Source: Pedobacter quisquiliarum
GTDB taxonomy: Bacteria; Bacteroidota; Bacteroidia; Sphingobacteriales; Sphingobacteriaceae
Length of the DNA: 64,000 bases
Direction: 5' to 3'
Assembly (NCBI RefSeq): GCF_014642175.1
Contig: NZ_BMIL01000004.1
Span: 186,001 to 250,000, forward strand
Positions 9,477-18,324 of this stretch are shown one piece after another (within the stretch, counting starts at the first letter, position 1; each line of letters starts with the position of its first letter). The position numbers were made by a program, and so were the translations under genes. The notes under the pieces were generated by a model. That model did no database searches, was not told where the DNA came from, and saw only the letters and a list, made by a program, of their open reading frames with translations.

Positions 9477-9487
9477 GATTATTCTAA

Positions 9488-9640
9488 TTTTTGTTTTTAT
9501 ATATCTTGAAGCGTAATCATTTGCTTCAATAGTTGTACTCTAAGTAAAAACGCTGAAGTGTATTCATACTTCAGTGTTTTTGTTTTTATATGTCTTGAAG
9601 CTTAATTCTTTGCTTCAATGGTTGTATTTCTAATGAGAAC
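9488..9640. repeat. Imperfect direct repeat (two copies of about 62 bp) flanking a terminator
   Basis: The segment beginning TTTTTGTTTTTATAT at 9488 recurs at 9577, an offset of 89 bp, and the copies agree at roughly 85 percent of positions to about 9550 and 9640. Each copy carries a TTGAAGC / GCTTCAA inverted pair. The terminator hairpin of the upstream MFS gene lies between the copies. The unit lies in the intergenic region of two leftward genes, so the copies are duplicated leader or promoter-proximal DNA of the M42 gene. Confidence 0.8.
9546..9581 (-). terminator. Bidirectional terminator downstream of the MFS gene
   Basis: Arms 9546-9559 and 9568-9581 form a 14-bp stem (one G:T pair) with an 8-nt loop, with A5 on one side and T5 on the other. 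It works on paper in both directions. The leftward MFS and carboxylase transcript is the likely user. Confidence 0.75.
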
Positions 9641-9719
9641 GTTTGTAATCTAAACGCGCTTTCTGCTTTACTTATATACCACGCTAATCCACAAGTTTAT
9701 ATCTACAACTAAACTCGGA

Positions 9720-10892
9720 TTAAGCCAGCTCCGGCTGCTTCCTTTGCTTATAAAAATAATAAAGCAAGATATTCGTGCTGATAACCAAGCCCGAGCCAAG
9801 ACAAAACAACGGCCACTGCCCTTTATCCCAAAGCCATAATCCGGCGGCAGAACCTACAGACGCACCTACAAAACTCACGGACATAAAAACTGTGTTCAAT
9901 CGATTCCGGGCTTCCGGAATCAAAGCATAAATGCGGGTCTGATTGGTCACGTGAATGGCCTGCTGGCCAATGTCCAGCAGTATAATACCTGCAACGAACA
10001 AAAAGATATGGTGCTTGGTAAAGTAGAACGCAACAATACTGATTAACTGCAACAATAAGCCGATCAAGAGATTCCGTCGTGGATCTTTACCGTCGCTCAG
10101 TTTACCCACCAATGGCGCCGCAAGTGCACCAGCAGCACCGGCGATGCCGAACAAGCCAATTTGCAGGGATTGATAATTGAAGGGCGGACTCGCCAGATAA
10201 AGCACCATGGTTGTCCAGAATGCACTCAGCGTCGCAAATGCCAGAAAGTTAATCAGGGAAGTTTCCCGGAGCACCGGCTGTGTCTTAATGTACCCGAACA
10301 TCGAGCCCATCAATTGTTTGTAATTGCCCTTGAAACTTGGTAGACTTGAAGGAAAACGCCTCGCCATTAGCAGCACCAGCAGTAGACAAATGCCGGCGGC
10401 AATCAGGAACATGGAGCGCCAACCCCACAGATAACCAATGGTCCCACTCACAGACCGGGAACCAAGAATACCAATGAGTAAACCGCTCATGATGATGCCT
10501 ACGGTTTGACCGCGGTTCTCGTCCGAAGACAAGTTAGCCGCCATGGGTAAAATCAACTGGGGTACAATGGAACTGGCGCCGATCAGCACACAGGCGATCT
10601 GCAGAACCAGGAAGGATTGGGAGAACCCGGCAATCAGCAAGGATAATATGGCCAATCCGGTAATGACCAGGATCTGCTTCTTGCGCTCAAACATATCGCC
10701 TAGTGGTACAAGCAGCAATAAACCTATTGCATAACCTGCCTGCGTCAGGTAAGTGGCGCGGCCGGCAACACTTTCAGTGATGTTGAACTCCCTTGCGATC
10801 AAGATGATCAGCGGCTGGCAATAGTAAATATTTGCGACAATCAGACCTGTGCAAAAGGCCATCAGCAGTACATCTGCACGACTCAACTTCAT
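9720..10892 (-). CDS. MFS transporter (DHA1-type efflux protein)
   Basis: A 390-residue membrane protein with about 12 hydrophobic segments. The MFS loop 2-3 signature is present as LVPLGDMFERKK, and a second related motif GKLSDGKDPRR follows transmembrane segment 8. The overall pattern (ANIYYCQPL near the N-terminus, QIACVLIGASSIVPQLILPMAA) is that of YnfM-like inner-membrane exporters. The substrate is unknown. The start codon abuts the stop codon of the upstream carboxylase gene with no gap, so the two are translationally linked in one operon. Confidence 0.85.
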   Translation of the reverse strand: MKLSRADVLLMAFCTGLIVANIYYCQPLIILIAREFNITESVAGRATYLTQAGYAIGLLLLVPLGDMFERKKQILVITGLAILSLLIAGFSQSFLVLQIACVLIGASSIVPQLILPMAANLSSDENRGQTVGIIMSGLLIGILGSRSVSGTIGYLWGWRSMFLIAAGICLLLVLLMARRFPSSLPSFKGNYKQLMGSMFGYIKTQPVLRETSLINFLAFATLSAFWTTMVLYLASPPFNYQSLQIGLFGIAGAAGALAAPLVGKLSDGKDPRRNLLIGLLLQLISIVAFYFTKHHIFLFVAGIILLDIGQQAIHVTNQTRIYALIPEARNRLNTVFMSVSFVGASVGSAAGLWLWDKGQWPLFCLGSGLVISTNILLYYFYKQRKQPELA

Positions 10893-12434
10893 CTATAGGG
10901 GTATATTTCCGTGTTTCTTTTTAGGGTTATTAACCACTTTGTTCTCCAACATTTTGAAGGCTTTGATCAGTTTGCTGCGCGTTTGCGAAGGCTCAATCAC
11001 TTCATCAACGAAGCCGCGTTCTGCAGCCCGGTAAGGGTTAGCAAAAATCTCGGCGTACAGCTGCTCCTTTTCCTGCAATTTCTGTTCCGGGTTTTCCGCG
11101 GTACTGATCTCCTTCTTGAATATGATTTCTGCAGCACCTTTAGCACCCATAACCGCGATCTCAGCACTTGGCCAGGCATAGTTCATGTCGGCACCGATAT
11201 GTTTGGAGTTCATCACATCATATGCACCACCGTAGGCTTTTCTTGTGATTACCGTAATACGTGGCACGGTCGCTTCACTGAATGCATACAACAGCTTCGC
11301 GCCATTGCTAATGATGCCATTCCATTCCTGATCCGTACCCGGCAAAAAGCCCGGAACATCTTCTAAAACCAGGAGCGGGATGTTGAAACAGTCGCAGAAC
11401 CGCACAAAGCGAGCTGCCTTAACCGACGCATTGTTGTCGAGCACACCGGCCAGGTAAGCTGGCTGATTGCCCACGATGCCGATACTTCTTCCTGCAAGTC
11501 GCGCAAAGCCAACCACGATGTTCTCTGCAAAATCCTTATGAACCTCCAGAAAGCTATCCGAATCCGCGATAGCGGCAATCACTTCGCGCATGTCGTAAGG
11601 TTGACTGGAGCTTTCCGGCAGGAGGGTGTTAAGCGAAGGACGCGCTTCCTCAGCTGCCGTAAAGGGTAGGTGTGCTGGTATTTCTTCGCAGTTCTGCGGC
11701 ATATAGCTCAACAGCTTTTTGATGTGGCTGATGGCGTCAAGTTCATTTACACAAGAGAAGTGCGTAACACCAGACTTAGTGGCATGCGTAGAAGCACCAC
11801 CAAGTTCCTCAGAGGTTACCTGCTCATGTGTTACCGTCTTAACCACGTTAGGACCGGTAACGAACATATAAGATGTGTTTTCAACCATCAACACGAAATC
11901 TGTAATGGCTGGGGAGTATACTGCGCCACCGGCACATGGGCCCATGATTGCAGATAACTGCGGCACCACGCCAGATGCCTGTACATTCTTGTAGAAGATG
12001 TCTGCGTAGCCACCAAGGGATACTACACCCTCCTGAATCCTGGCACCACCACTGTCATTCAAACCGATAAGGGGTGCACCATTCTTCATGGCCATGTCCA
12101 TAACCTTGCAGATTTTCTCTGCATGTGTCTCCGATAAGGAGCCGCCGAAAACGGTGAAATCTTGCGAGAATACATATACTAACCTGCCGGAAATGGTACC
12201 GTAGCCGGTTACCACGCCATCACCATAATACTTTTCCTTCTCCATTCCGAAATCTGTGCTCCGGTGTGTTACCAGCATTCCGATCTCTTCAAAGGAGTTT
12301 TCATCCAATAGGAAGTGAAGTCTTTCACGTGCAGTAAGTTTTCCTTTTTTATGCTGACTGGCGATACGGGCTTCACCGCCTGCCGCCATGGCTTGTTGTG
12401 CTTTATCTTTTAAGAGCTGTAGTTTGTTTTCCAT
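10893..12434 (-). CDS. Acyl-CoA (propionyl-CoA) carboxylase beta subunit
   Basis: A 513-residue carboxyltransferase, with the start set at [16 protein letters not shown]. An in-frame upstream ATG adds ten residues of no family similarity. Both crotonase-like halves are present: [14 protein letters not shown] and [14 protein letters not shown] in the N half, and [30 protein letters not shown] in the C half, the last being the classic propionyl-CoA carboxylase segment. It moves the carboxyl group from biotin to acyl-CoA. No biotin carboxylase or biotin carrier gene is nearby, so the partner is encoded elsewhere. It is co-transcribed with the MFS gene. Confidence 0.93.
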   Translation of the reverse strand: MENKLQLLKDKAQQAMAAGGEARIASQHKKGKLTARERLHFLLDENSFEEIGMLVTHRSTDFGMEKEKYYGDGVVTGYGTISGRLVYVFSQDFTVFGGSLSETHAEKICKVMDMAMKNGAPLIGLNDSGGARIQEGVVSLGGYADIFYKNVQASGVVPQLSAIMGPCAGGAVYSPAITDFVLMVENTSYMFVTGPNVVKTVTHEQVTSEELGGASTHATKSGVTHFSCVNELDAISHIKKLLSYMPQNCEEIPAHLPFTAAEEARPSLNTLLPESSSQPYDMREVIAAIADSDSFLEVHKDFAENIVVGFARLAGRSIGIVGNQPAYLAGVLDNNASVKAARFVRFCDCFNIPLLVLEDVPGFLPGTDQEWNGIISNGAKLLYAFSEATVPRITVITRKAYGGAYDVMNSKHIGADMNYAWPSAEIAVMGAKGAAEIIFKKEISTAENPEQKLQEKEQLYAEIFANPYRAAERGFVDEVIEPSQTRSKLIKAFKMLENKVVNNPKKKHGNIPL

Positions 12435-12465
12435 TCCGAAATTACTATTCAGGCTAAAATACATT

Positions 12466-12542
12466 TTAACCTTTATTTAATAAGATACTCCAAGTGTTTT
12501 TGGGCACTATTTTGTGAAATTCACAAGTTCAATAAAGGTTAA
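12466..12542. promoter_or_regulatory. Nested inverted repeats in a divergent intergenic region
   Basis: TTAACCTTTATT at 12466-12477 has a perfect inverted copy at 12531-12542. Between them lies the palindrome TTGTGAA-A-TTCACAA (12512-12526). The region separates the leftward carboxylase operon from the rightward small-protein / SulP locus, so an operator for a dimeric regulator is plausible. The outer repeat overlaps the 5' end of the upstream open reading of the carboxylase, which supports the shorter start for that gene. No regulator is encoded nearby. Confidence 0.5.
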
Positions 12543-12589
12543 TTACAAATTTTTTACATGATCCATGCTGAGATTTATCATCGGGGTAC

Positions 12590-12597
12590 TATTTTTG
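12590..12597 (+). promoter_or_regulatory. Candidate -7 promoter box before the small secreted protein
   Basis: TATTTTTG matches the Bacteroidota -7 consensus and lies 28 nt upstream of the ATG at 12626. A convincing -33 TTTG is not visible at the right distance. Confidence 0.35.
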
Positions 12598-12625
12598 ACC
12601 CAGGAAAAGAAATATTTAACCTTAA

Positions 12626-12961
12626 ATGTCCAGAAAGAAATATCAGTTTTTTGCAGCCATCATTTTTCTTAGCGTTTTTTGCGCTAAGATGTTGATTTCC
12701 GCTGCACCTGTATTTCTTGAAAAATTGGATAAAGAATTGATGAACTCTGTCATCATGCAGGTTGAATTGGAACATGGGTCGGATAATGAGTCGGGGAAAA
12801 CCATTAAGTATGTAGATTTTAAAATCATCAACCATACTTACAGTTCCTACATACCGGTTGTTTATGATTTCATGCTCACCAACACCTTCCAGAAACACTC
12901 CAAGCGATATGTAAATCCATATCACCCTTCGGTACCAACCCCGCCACCGAACTTTTCATAA
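12626..12961 (+). CDS. Small secreted or membrane-anchored protein of unknown function
   Basis: A 111-residue protein that I do not recognise. It begins with a basic n-region (MSRKKYQ) and a hydrophobic stretch at about residues 7-27 ending in ISAAPVF, which looks like a signal peptide or anchor. The remainder is polar, with a Pro-rich end (YHPSVPTPPPNFS). It lies upstream of the SulP transporter by 105 nt on the same strand and downstream of a palindrome-rich divergent region. Its codon use resembles its neighbours. A functional link to the anion transporter is only positional. Confidence 0.6.
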   Translation: MSRKKYQFFAAIIFLSVFCAKMLISAAPVFLEKLDKELMNSVIMQVELEHGSDNESGKTIKYVDFKIINHTYSSYIPVVYDFMLTNTFQKHSKRYVNPYHPSVPTPPPNFS

Positions 12962-13066
12962 ACATTAAATTATCCACTGCGCAGCAGTGTGAACATCCAA
13001 TTTAATTTTCATTAAAGATTTTGATCATGCCTGTAAAATCGGGCCCCTTGACTTCTTTAAATAATA

Positions 13067-14677
13067 ATGTTTATGAAAAATGAAAAATCAACTCTATCAG
13101 GGTTGGGTCTTAAGAAGTATTTTCTTAAAAAGAATTTGAAACAAGATTTGCCGGCGAGTATCGTTGTTTTCTTAGTAGCCTTACCACTATGTTTAGGTAT
13201 TGCTATGGCGTCAGGTGCGCCACTTTTCGCCGGTTTAATCACAGGTATTGTTGGTGGTATTGTTGTCGGCGCCCTAAGTGGTTCCCAGCTTAGCGTTAGT
13301 GGACCAGCAGCCGGTTTAACCGTGATTGTCCTTGGTGCAATTGCCTCTCTGGGCAGTTACCAAACCTTTATTCTTGCTGTAATGCTTGCTGGTGTTATGC
13401 AATTCGCCCTTGGCCTTGCCAAAGCAGGTACCATCGGGAACTACTTTCCCTCCAGCGTAATCCAGGGGATGCTCGCCGCAATTGGTGTTATCCTGATCTT
13501 GAAACAACTACCACATGCCTTGGGTGTCGATTCTGACTTCCCAGGAGATGAGGCATTTGTACAAAGTGACCAGCAAAATACCTTCTCTGCACTCGAAAAT
13601 GCAATGAACCAATTTAGCGTTGCAGCAATCGTTATCAGTTCCCTATCCATTGCCGTGCTGTTAATCTGGCCGAAATTCAAGAAACTTGCACTGGTACCAG
13701 CACCACTTGTGGTTGTATTTATCGGTATCGGTTTAACACTGGTTTTCAGTAGTACAGGTTTTGCACTACGCCCAGACCAAATGGTATCCATCCCGGTTGT
13801 GAATGGCTGGAATGAATTTACAGGCTTGTTTATCATGCCCGACTTTTCACAGATTGCTAACAAGGATGTGTGGATCGTTGCAGGTACAATCGCTATTGTA
13901 GCGAGTCTTGAAACATTGTTAAGTATCGAAGCAATTGATAAAATCGACCCGATTAAACGTGTTTCACCAACCAACCGCGAGCTTATGGCGCAAGGTGCAG
14001 GTAACATGGTAAGTGGATTTTTAGGTGGTTTACCGATGACTTCAGTAATTGTAAGAAGCTCGGCAAACGTTGGCGCAGGTGGACGAACCAAAATGTCCGC
14101 TATTTTCCACGGTACCTGGTTATTACTTTCCCTACTCTTTATCCCATTTGTGATTAACCTCATTCCACTTGCCTGTCTTGCAGCGGTGCTGATTGTAACT
14201 GGTTACAAGTTAGCGAAGGTGGACTTGTTTAAAAACATGTACAAAAAAGGATGGGATCAGTTTATACCTTTCGTAGTAACGGTACTTGCAGTAATCTTCA
14301 CCGACTTGTTAAAAGGTGTGGCCCTGGGTATGGTGGTATCCATTTTCTACCTCCTTCGTACAAACATGCGAAACTCGTACTTCTACAGAATCACGCAGGA
14401 TGACCAGAAGAAAAACATCAGAATCAAGCTTGCCGAAGAAGTATCTTTCCTAAACAAAGCTGCAATTCAGGTGATGCTGACGAAAATTCCGCAAGAAACC
14501 AATGTGATCATTGATGGTACCAATGCCAGATATATTGATCCGGATGTCCTGGAGATCATCAACAACTTCAAGCACAATGCCTACACAAAAGGTATTATTG
14601 TGCAGCTTGAGAACATCAAGACCACGTATACGGTGCCTAAAATAGACATCAAAACAATGGAAGAAATCAACAATTAA
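13067..14677 (+). CDS. SulP family inorganic anion transporter (probable bicarbonate uptake)
   Basis: A 536-residue SLC26/SulP protein. The conserved entrance LKQDLPASIVVFLVALPLCLGIAMASGAPLFAG and the SGPAAGLTVIV segment are diagnostic. About a dozen hydrophobic segments run to residue 440, followed by a STAS-like cytoplasmic tail (VMLTKIPQETNVIIDGT). SulP proteins carry sulfate, bicarbonate or other anions. The next gene, 26 nt on, is a carbonic anhydrase. That pairing is known for bicarbonate transporters of this family, so bicarbonate is the likeliest substrate. A second in-frame ATG lies two codons in and may be the true start. Confidence 0.88.
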   Translation: MFMKNEKSTLSGLGLKKYFLKKNLKQDLPASIVVFLVALPLCLGIAMASGAPLFAGLITGIVGGIVVGALSGSQLSVSGPAAGLTVIVLGAIASLGSYQTFILAVMLAGVMQFALGLAKAGTIGNYFPSSVIQGMLAAIGVILILKQLPHALGVDSDFPGDEAFVQSDQQNTFSALENAMNQFSVAAIVISSLSIAVLLIWPKFKKLALVPAPLVVVFIGIGLTLVFSSTGFALRPDQMVSIPVVNGWNEFTGLFIMPDFSQIANKDVWIVAGTIAIVASLETLLSIEAIDKIDPIKRVSPTNRELMAQGAGNMVSGFLGGLPMTSVIVRSSANVGAGGRTKMSAIFHGTWLLLSLLFIPFVINLIPLACLAAVLIVTGYKLAKVDLFKNMYKKGWDQFIPFVVTVLAVIFTDLLKGVALGMVVSIFYLLRTNMRNSYFYRITQDDQKKNIRIKLAEEVSFLNKAAIQVMLTKIPQETNVIIDGTNARYIDPDVLEIINNFKHNAYTKGIIVQLENIKTTYTVPKIDIKTMEEINN

Positions 14678-14703
14678 GAACCATAAATTAAAATATAAAA
14701 GCT

Positions 14704-15375
14704 ATGTGCGCAGTACAAGAATCAAACAACACACACATTACATACGAAAGTTTATTAGCAGGTAACAAAGAGTGGGTAGCAAAAACCCTGGACGAAAATC
14801 CTGACTTCTTCAACAAGCTTGCTAAAGGGCAGAAACCACCGGTATTATGGATCGGCTGTTCAGATAGCCGTGTACCTGCAAACCAGATCACGAACACCAA
14901 TCCAGGTGATATCTTCGTATTAAGAAACATCGCGAACGTTGTTGTACACACAGATATGAGCATGCTAAGCGTGCTCGATTATGCCGTAAACGTATTGGGC
15001 GTAGAACATGTAATTGTTTGCGGTCACTATGGTTGTGGAGGTGTTGAAGCCGCATTAGGTAACAAACAGTTCGGTATTATCGACAACTGGTTGCGTGCCA
15101 TTAAAGATACCTACAGGCTACACCAGGATGAAATGGACGGTATTACCGACCACAAAGAGCGTTGTGCCCGCCTGGTGGAGCTTAACGTTATGGAAAGCGT
15201 ATTTAACCTGACCAAAACTTCCATCATCCAGAACAAATGGGCTAATGGAAGTAAGTTAAGTGTTCATGGTTGGGTGTATAGCATTGAAACTGGCTTAATC
15301 ACAGATCTTGAGTTAAGCTCTTCAGGTGCGGATAACTTGTCATCCGTGTTCCGTGTAATTGACGAGCCAAAATAG
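14704..15375 (+). CDS. Beta-class carbonic anhydrase
   Basis: A 223-residue enzyme. The zinc ligands are in the two family motifs: Cys52 with the Asp54-Arg56 dyad in IGCSDSRVPANQ, and His108 and Cys111 in VCGHYGCGG. It interconverts CO2 and bicarbonate in the cytoplasm. It follows the SulP transporter closely and is followed by a terminator. Transporter and enzyme probably form a two-gene unit feeding bicarbonate to carboxylases. No signal peptide is seen. Confidence 0.95.
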   Translation: MCAVQESNNTHITYESLLAGNKEWVAKTLDENPDFFNKLAKGQKPPVLWIGCSDSRVPANQITNTNPGDIFVLRNIANVVVHTDMSMLSVLDYAVNVLGVEHVIVCGHYGCGGVEAALGNKQFGIIDNWLRAIKDTYRLHQDEMDGITDHKERCARLVELNVMESVFNLTKTSIIQNKWANGSKLSVHGWVYSIETGLITDLELSSSGADNLSSVFRVIDEPK

Positions 15376-15420
15376 GACAACTTCCTTTTGGTAAAAGGCC
15401 GTTTTTAGTTTAGTAAAAGA

Positions 15421-15450
15421 AAAAGCTCCCAGAATTTGGGAGCTTTTCTT
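15421..15450. terminator. Bidirectional terminator between carbonic anhydrase and pruA
   Basis: An 11-bp perfect stem (15421-15431 with 15437-15447) has a 5-nt loop, with A-rich and T-rich flanks on opposite sides. It serves the convergent carbonic anhydrase (+) and pruA (-) transcripts. Confidence 0.85.
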
Positions 15451-15494
15451 GTATGTAATAACCTCAGTAAGGAGCCGTAAGGCGACTCAAAGAC

Positions 15495-17132
15495 TTAGTT
15501 TTCTTCCGCTAAGAATGGGTAACGGTAATCTCTTGCAGGTGCGAAAGTTTCTTTGATTGCACGTGGAGATACCCAACGCAATAAGTTGATCATAGAACCC
15601 GCTTTATCGTTTGTACCAGAACCTCTGGCACCGCCAAATGGCTGCTGACCTACAACTGCACCAGTACATTTATCATTGATGTAGAAGTTACCTGCTGCAT
15701 TGCGAAGTCCAACAGAAGCCTTCTCAATCGCATAGCGATCTTGTGCAATCACGGCACCTGTTAATGCATAGATAGAAGTAGTATCTATAATTTCAATTAC
15801 CTGATCAAAGTCAGCATCCTCGTATACATAAAGTGTTAATACCGGGCCAAATAGCTCTTCACACATCGTTACATATTTTGGATCTTTTACAACAATCACA
15901 GTTGGCTCAATGAAGTAGCCTTTAGATTTGTCGTAACCGCCACCAGCGATAATCTCTACTGCAGGATCTGCTTTCGCAGCGTCGATGTATTTGGCAAGTT
16001 TGTCGAATGAATTCTCGTCAATTACCGCATTGATGAAGTTGCTGAAATCTTCTGTTCCGCCCATTTTAAAGGTTGCCATATCACGAACCATAAGATCTTT
16101 AATCTGCGGCCAGATGCTTTGTGCAACATAAACCCTTGAAGCAGCAGAACATTTCTGTCCCTGATACTCAAAAGCACCTCTCACGATTGCAGTTGCTGAT
16201 GCTTCCACATCTGCAGATCCGTGAACCAGGATAAAGTCTTTACCGCCAGTCTCACCTACAATGCGCGGGTAGGTTTTGTATTTGTGAATGTTGGTACCAA
16301 TTGTTTTCCAGATGTCCTGGAATACGCCTGTAGAACCAGTGAAGTGAATACCTGCGAAATCAGCATGGTTAAAGATCACCTCACCCGCAACCGGACCAGA
16401 TACATAGATCAGGTTGATTACGCCGTCAGGCAGACCAGCTTCCTTGAAAATCTCCATCAGCAGGTTAGCGGCATAAATTTGCGTATTCGCAGGTTTCCAG
16501 ACCACAACGTTACCCATCATGGCAACAGAAGTTGGTAGGTTACCAGCAATTGCAGTAAAGTTGAAAGGTGTTAATGCGAACACAAAACCTTCTAAGGGGC
16601 GTTGCTCAAGTCTGTTCCAGGTACCTTTGCTGGAAACCGGAGGTTGTTGTTTATAGATATCAGACATGTAACTTACGTTGAAACGTAAGAAGTCGATCAG
16701 CTCACACGCTGAATCAATCTCCGCCTGATAAGCGTTTTTAGATTGCCCCAACATCGTTGCAGCATTCAGTTTATAACGATAAGGACCAGCAATTAGATCA
16801 GCCGCTTTCAGGAAGATTGCCGCGCGGTGTTCCCAGGCCAGGTTTTCCCAGTCTGCTTTCGCCGCTAATGCTGCATCAATTGCTTGCTGAACGTGACTGC
16901 TGTCACCTTTACTATATTTACCTAAAATGTGTTGATGATCGTGTGGAGGGGTGATGTTTCCTTTTTGATCCGTATGTACAGCCTTTCCAGCAATGTGCAT
17001 TGGAATTTCCAGTTGCTTTGAACGTGCTTCTGCGATCGCTTCTTTTAAAAGCTGACGTTCTTTGCTGCCCGGTGCATAGTCTAAGATTGGCTCATTGACA
17101 GGTGTAGGTACGTTAAAAAATCCTTTAAGCAT
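15495..17132 (-). CDS. pruA: L-glutamate gamma-semialdehyde dehydrogenase (P5C dehydrogenase)
   Basis: A 545-residue aldehyde dehydrogenase of the single-domain P5CDH type. It carries FALTPFNFTAIAGNLPTSVA for cofactor binding, VGETGGKDFILVH with the general-base Glu at about residue 292, and QGQKCSAASRVYV with the catalytic Cys at about 326. It oxidises glutamate semialdehyde to glutamate in proline breakdown. The separate proline dehydrogenase expected as partner is not in the window. It is monocistronic, convergent with carbonic anhydrase and divergent from lpxK. Confidence 0.95.
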   Translation of the reverse strand: MLKGFFNVPTPVNEPILDYAPGSKERQLLKEAIAEARSKQLEIPMHIAGKAVHTDQKGNITPPHDHQHILGKYSKGDSSHVQQAIDAALAAKADWENLAWEHRAAIFLKAADLIAGPYRYKLNAATMLGQSKNAYQAEIDSACELIDFLRFNVSYMSDIYKQQPPVSSKGTWNRLEQRPLEGFVFALTPFNFTAIAGNLPTSVAMMGNVVVWKPANTQIYAANLLMEIFKEAGLPDGVINLIYVSGPVAGEVIFNHADFAGIHFTGSTGVFQDIWKTIGTNIHKYKTYPRIVGETGGKDFILVHGSADVEASATAIVRGAFEYQGQKCSAASRVYVAQSIWPQIKDLMVRDMATFKMGGTEDFSNFINAVIDENSFDKLAKYIDAAKADPAVEIIAGGGYDKSKGYFIEPTVIVVKDPKYVTMCEELFGPVLTLYVYEDADFDQVIEIIDTTSIYALTGAVIAQDRYAIEKASVGLRNAAGNFYINDKCTGAVVGQQPFGGARGSGTNDKAGSMINLLRWVSPRAIKETFAPARDYRYPFLAEEN

Positions 17133-17153
17133 AGTTTAATGTTAATGTTTATA

Positions 17154-17161
17154 CAAATATA
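17154..17161 (-). promoter_or_regulatory. Candidate -7 promoter box of pruA
   Basis: On the minus strand TATATTTG (17161 to 17154) fits the TANNTTTG consensus and lies 21 nt before the pruA ATG. The nearest TTTG upstream is only 16 nt away, shorter than the usual 19-21, so the -33 element is doubtful. Confidence 0.4.
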
Positions 17162-17168
17162 CAGATTT

Positions 17169-17223
17169 TTAAACGGCCAAACCCTCCTGAGCACCCCTAT
17201 GCGTCATGCGCTGGTAAACCATT
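17169..17223. repeat. Possible short remnant of an 11-nt periodic degenerate repeat
   Basis: Cut into 11-mers from 17169, the pruA-lpxK intergenic DNA gives five units whose central triplets are CGG, TCC, CCT, TGC and ACC. Units two and three resemble members of the long array at 56638-56769. With five weak units this could be chance. Confidence 0.25.
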
Positions 17224-17233
17224 TAATATTTGT

Positions 17234-17241
17234 TATTTTTG
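17234..17241 (+). promoter_or_regulatory. Candidate -7 promoter box of lpxK
   Basis: TATTTTTG matches the -7 consensus and ends 9 nt before the lpxK ATG at 17251, implying a leader of only a few nucleotides. No good -33 element is present. Confidence 0.35.
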
Positions 17242-17250
17242 AAGGCAGGC

Positions 17251-18324
17251 ATGATAAAATACTTACGAGCAATCCTCTTTCCTTTCGCAATCTTATACGG
17301 CATTGTCGTCTTTGTACGAAATAAGCTTTACGACTGGGGTATTTTTAAAAGTCGCCAATTTGACATACCCGTGATCTGTGTAGGGAATCTCGCCGTCGGC
17401 GGAAGCGGTAAGACGCCTGTAACCGAATACCTTGTACGGCTGCTGAGTACGTACAAAGTTGCAATTCTTAGTCGTGGTTATGGCCGCGAAACCAAAGGGT
17501 TTGTCTTAGCTGATGACACGGCCACGGCCAAGAGCATTGGCGATGAACCCTTGCAGTACTACCAGAAATATCCAGAAGTAACCGTCGCAGTATGCGAGGA
17601 TCGTATCACCGGCATTGAGCGCCTGAAGGAAGCACATGACCTGATCATCCTTGATGATGCCTTTCAGCACAGGAAAGTTAAACCCGGGTATTCCATCCTG
17701 CTTTTTGAATTTGAAAAGATGCGCCGTGCACAATGGCTGCTGCCCTCCGGTAACCTGCGCGAACCTTTTAGCGGCTACAAGCGTGCGCAGCAAATCCTCA
17801 TTACAAAGAGCCCTGAAACCGTTAGCCTGCGCGATAAGGAAAGGATCAACGCGAGGTTCAGTCGTTTCCCTGCGAAAGATATCGCCTATGCAAGCATAGA
17901 ATACCACGCTTTGCAACCCGTATATCGAACTGGAAAAGCCATAAACATGCCCAGCAAAAGTGCGGAGACAACGGTATTCCTTTTAACCGGCATCGCCAAC
18001 ACAAAACCACTCCTGCAATACCTGGAAGGTCAATACAAACAGGTTGTACAGCACCGCTATCCGGATCACCACAAGTTCAGTCTGGGTGAACTTTCAGCAT
18101 TGCGGAAAGCCTTTGAAGCGCACCAGGATACAGAAAAACTGATCCTGACAACAGAAAAGGATGCCCAGCGTTTATTAGATGCAAGTATCAAAGATTTACT
18201 ACTAAATTTGCCTGTATTTTTTCTGCCAATAAAGGTGGATATTCATGCCGGTGACCAACATCATTTTAATCAAGAAATTCTAGACTATGTATCAAGACAT
18301 ACAAGAAACCGTTCAATACATTAA
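17251..18324 (+). CDS. lpxK: Tetraacyldisaccharide 4'-kinase
   Basis: A 357-residue LpxK. An N-terminal membrane segment (about 7-23) is followed by the P-loop VGNLAVGGSGKTPVTEY at residues 44-60 and LSRGYGR. The DDAFQHRKV motif and the GIANTKPL and YPDHHKF segments come later. It phosphorylates the lipid A precursor at the 4' position on the inner leaflet. The start MIKYLRAI is chosen because the seven upstream codons overlap the promoter box and lack family similarity. The 3' end overlaps the next gene by 38 nt, so the two are translationally coupled. Confidence 0.95.
   Translation: MIKYLRAILFPFAILYGIVVFVRNKLYDWGIFKSRQFDIPVICVGNLAVGGSGKTPVTEYLVRLLSTYKVAILSRGYGRETKGFVLADDTATAKSIGDEPLQYYQKYPEVTVAVCEDRITGIERLKEAHDLIILDDAFQHRKVKPGYSILLFEFEKMRRAQWLLPSGNLREPFSGYKRAQQILITKSPETVSLRDKERINARFSRFPAKDIAYASIEYHALQPVYRTGKAINMPSKSAETTVFLLTGIANTKPLLQYLEGQYKQVVQHRYPDHHKFSLGELSALRKAFEAHQDTEKLILTTEKDAQRLLDASIKDLLLNLPVFFLPIKVDIHAGDQHHFNQEILDYVSRHTRNRSIH

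Noticed and set aside
12578..12925. A 115-codon minus-strand ORF opposite the small secreted protein
   Set aside because: The plus-strand product has a signal peptide and a promoter box in the right place, while the antisense product lacks both.
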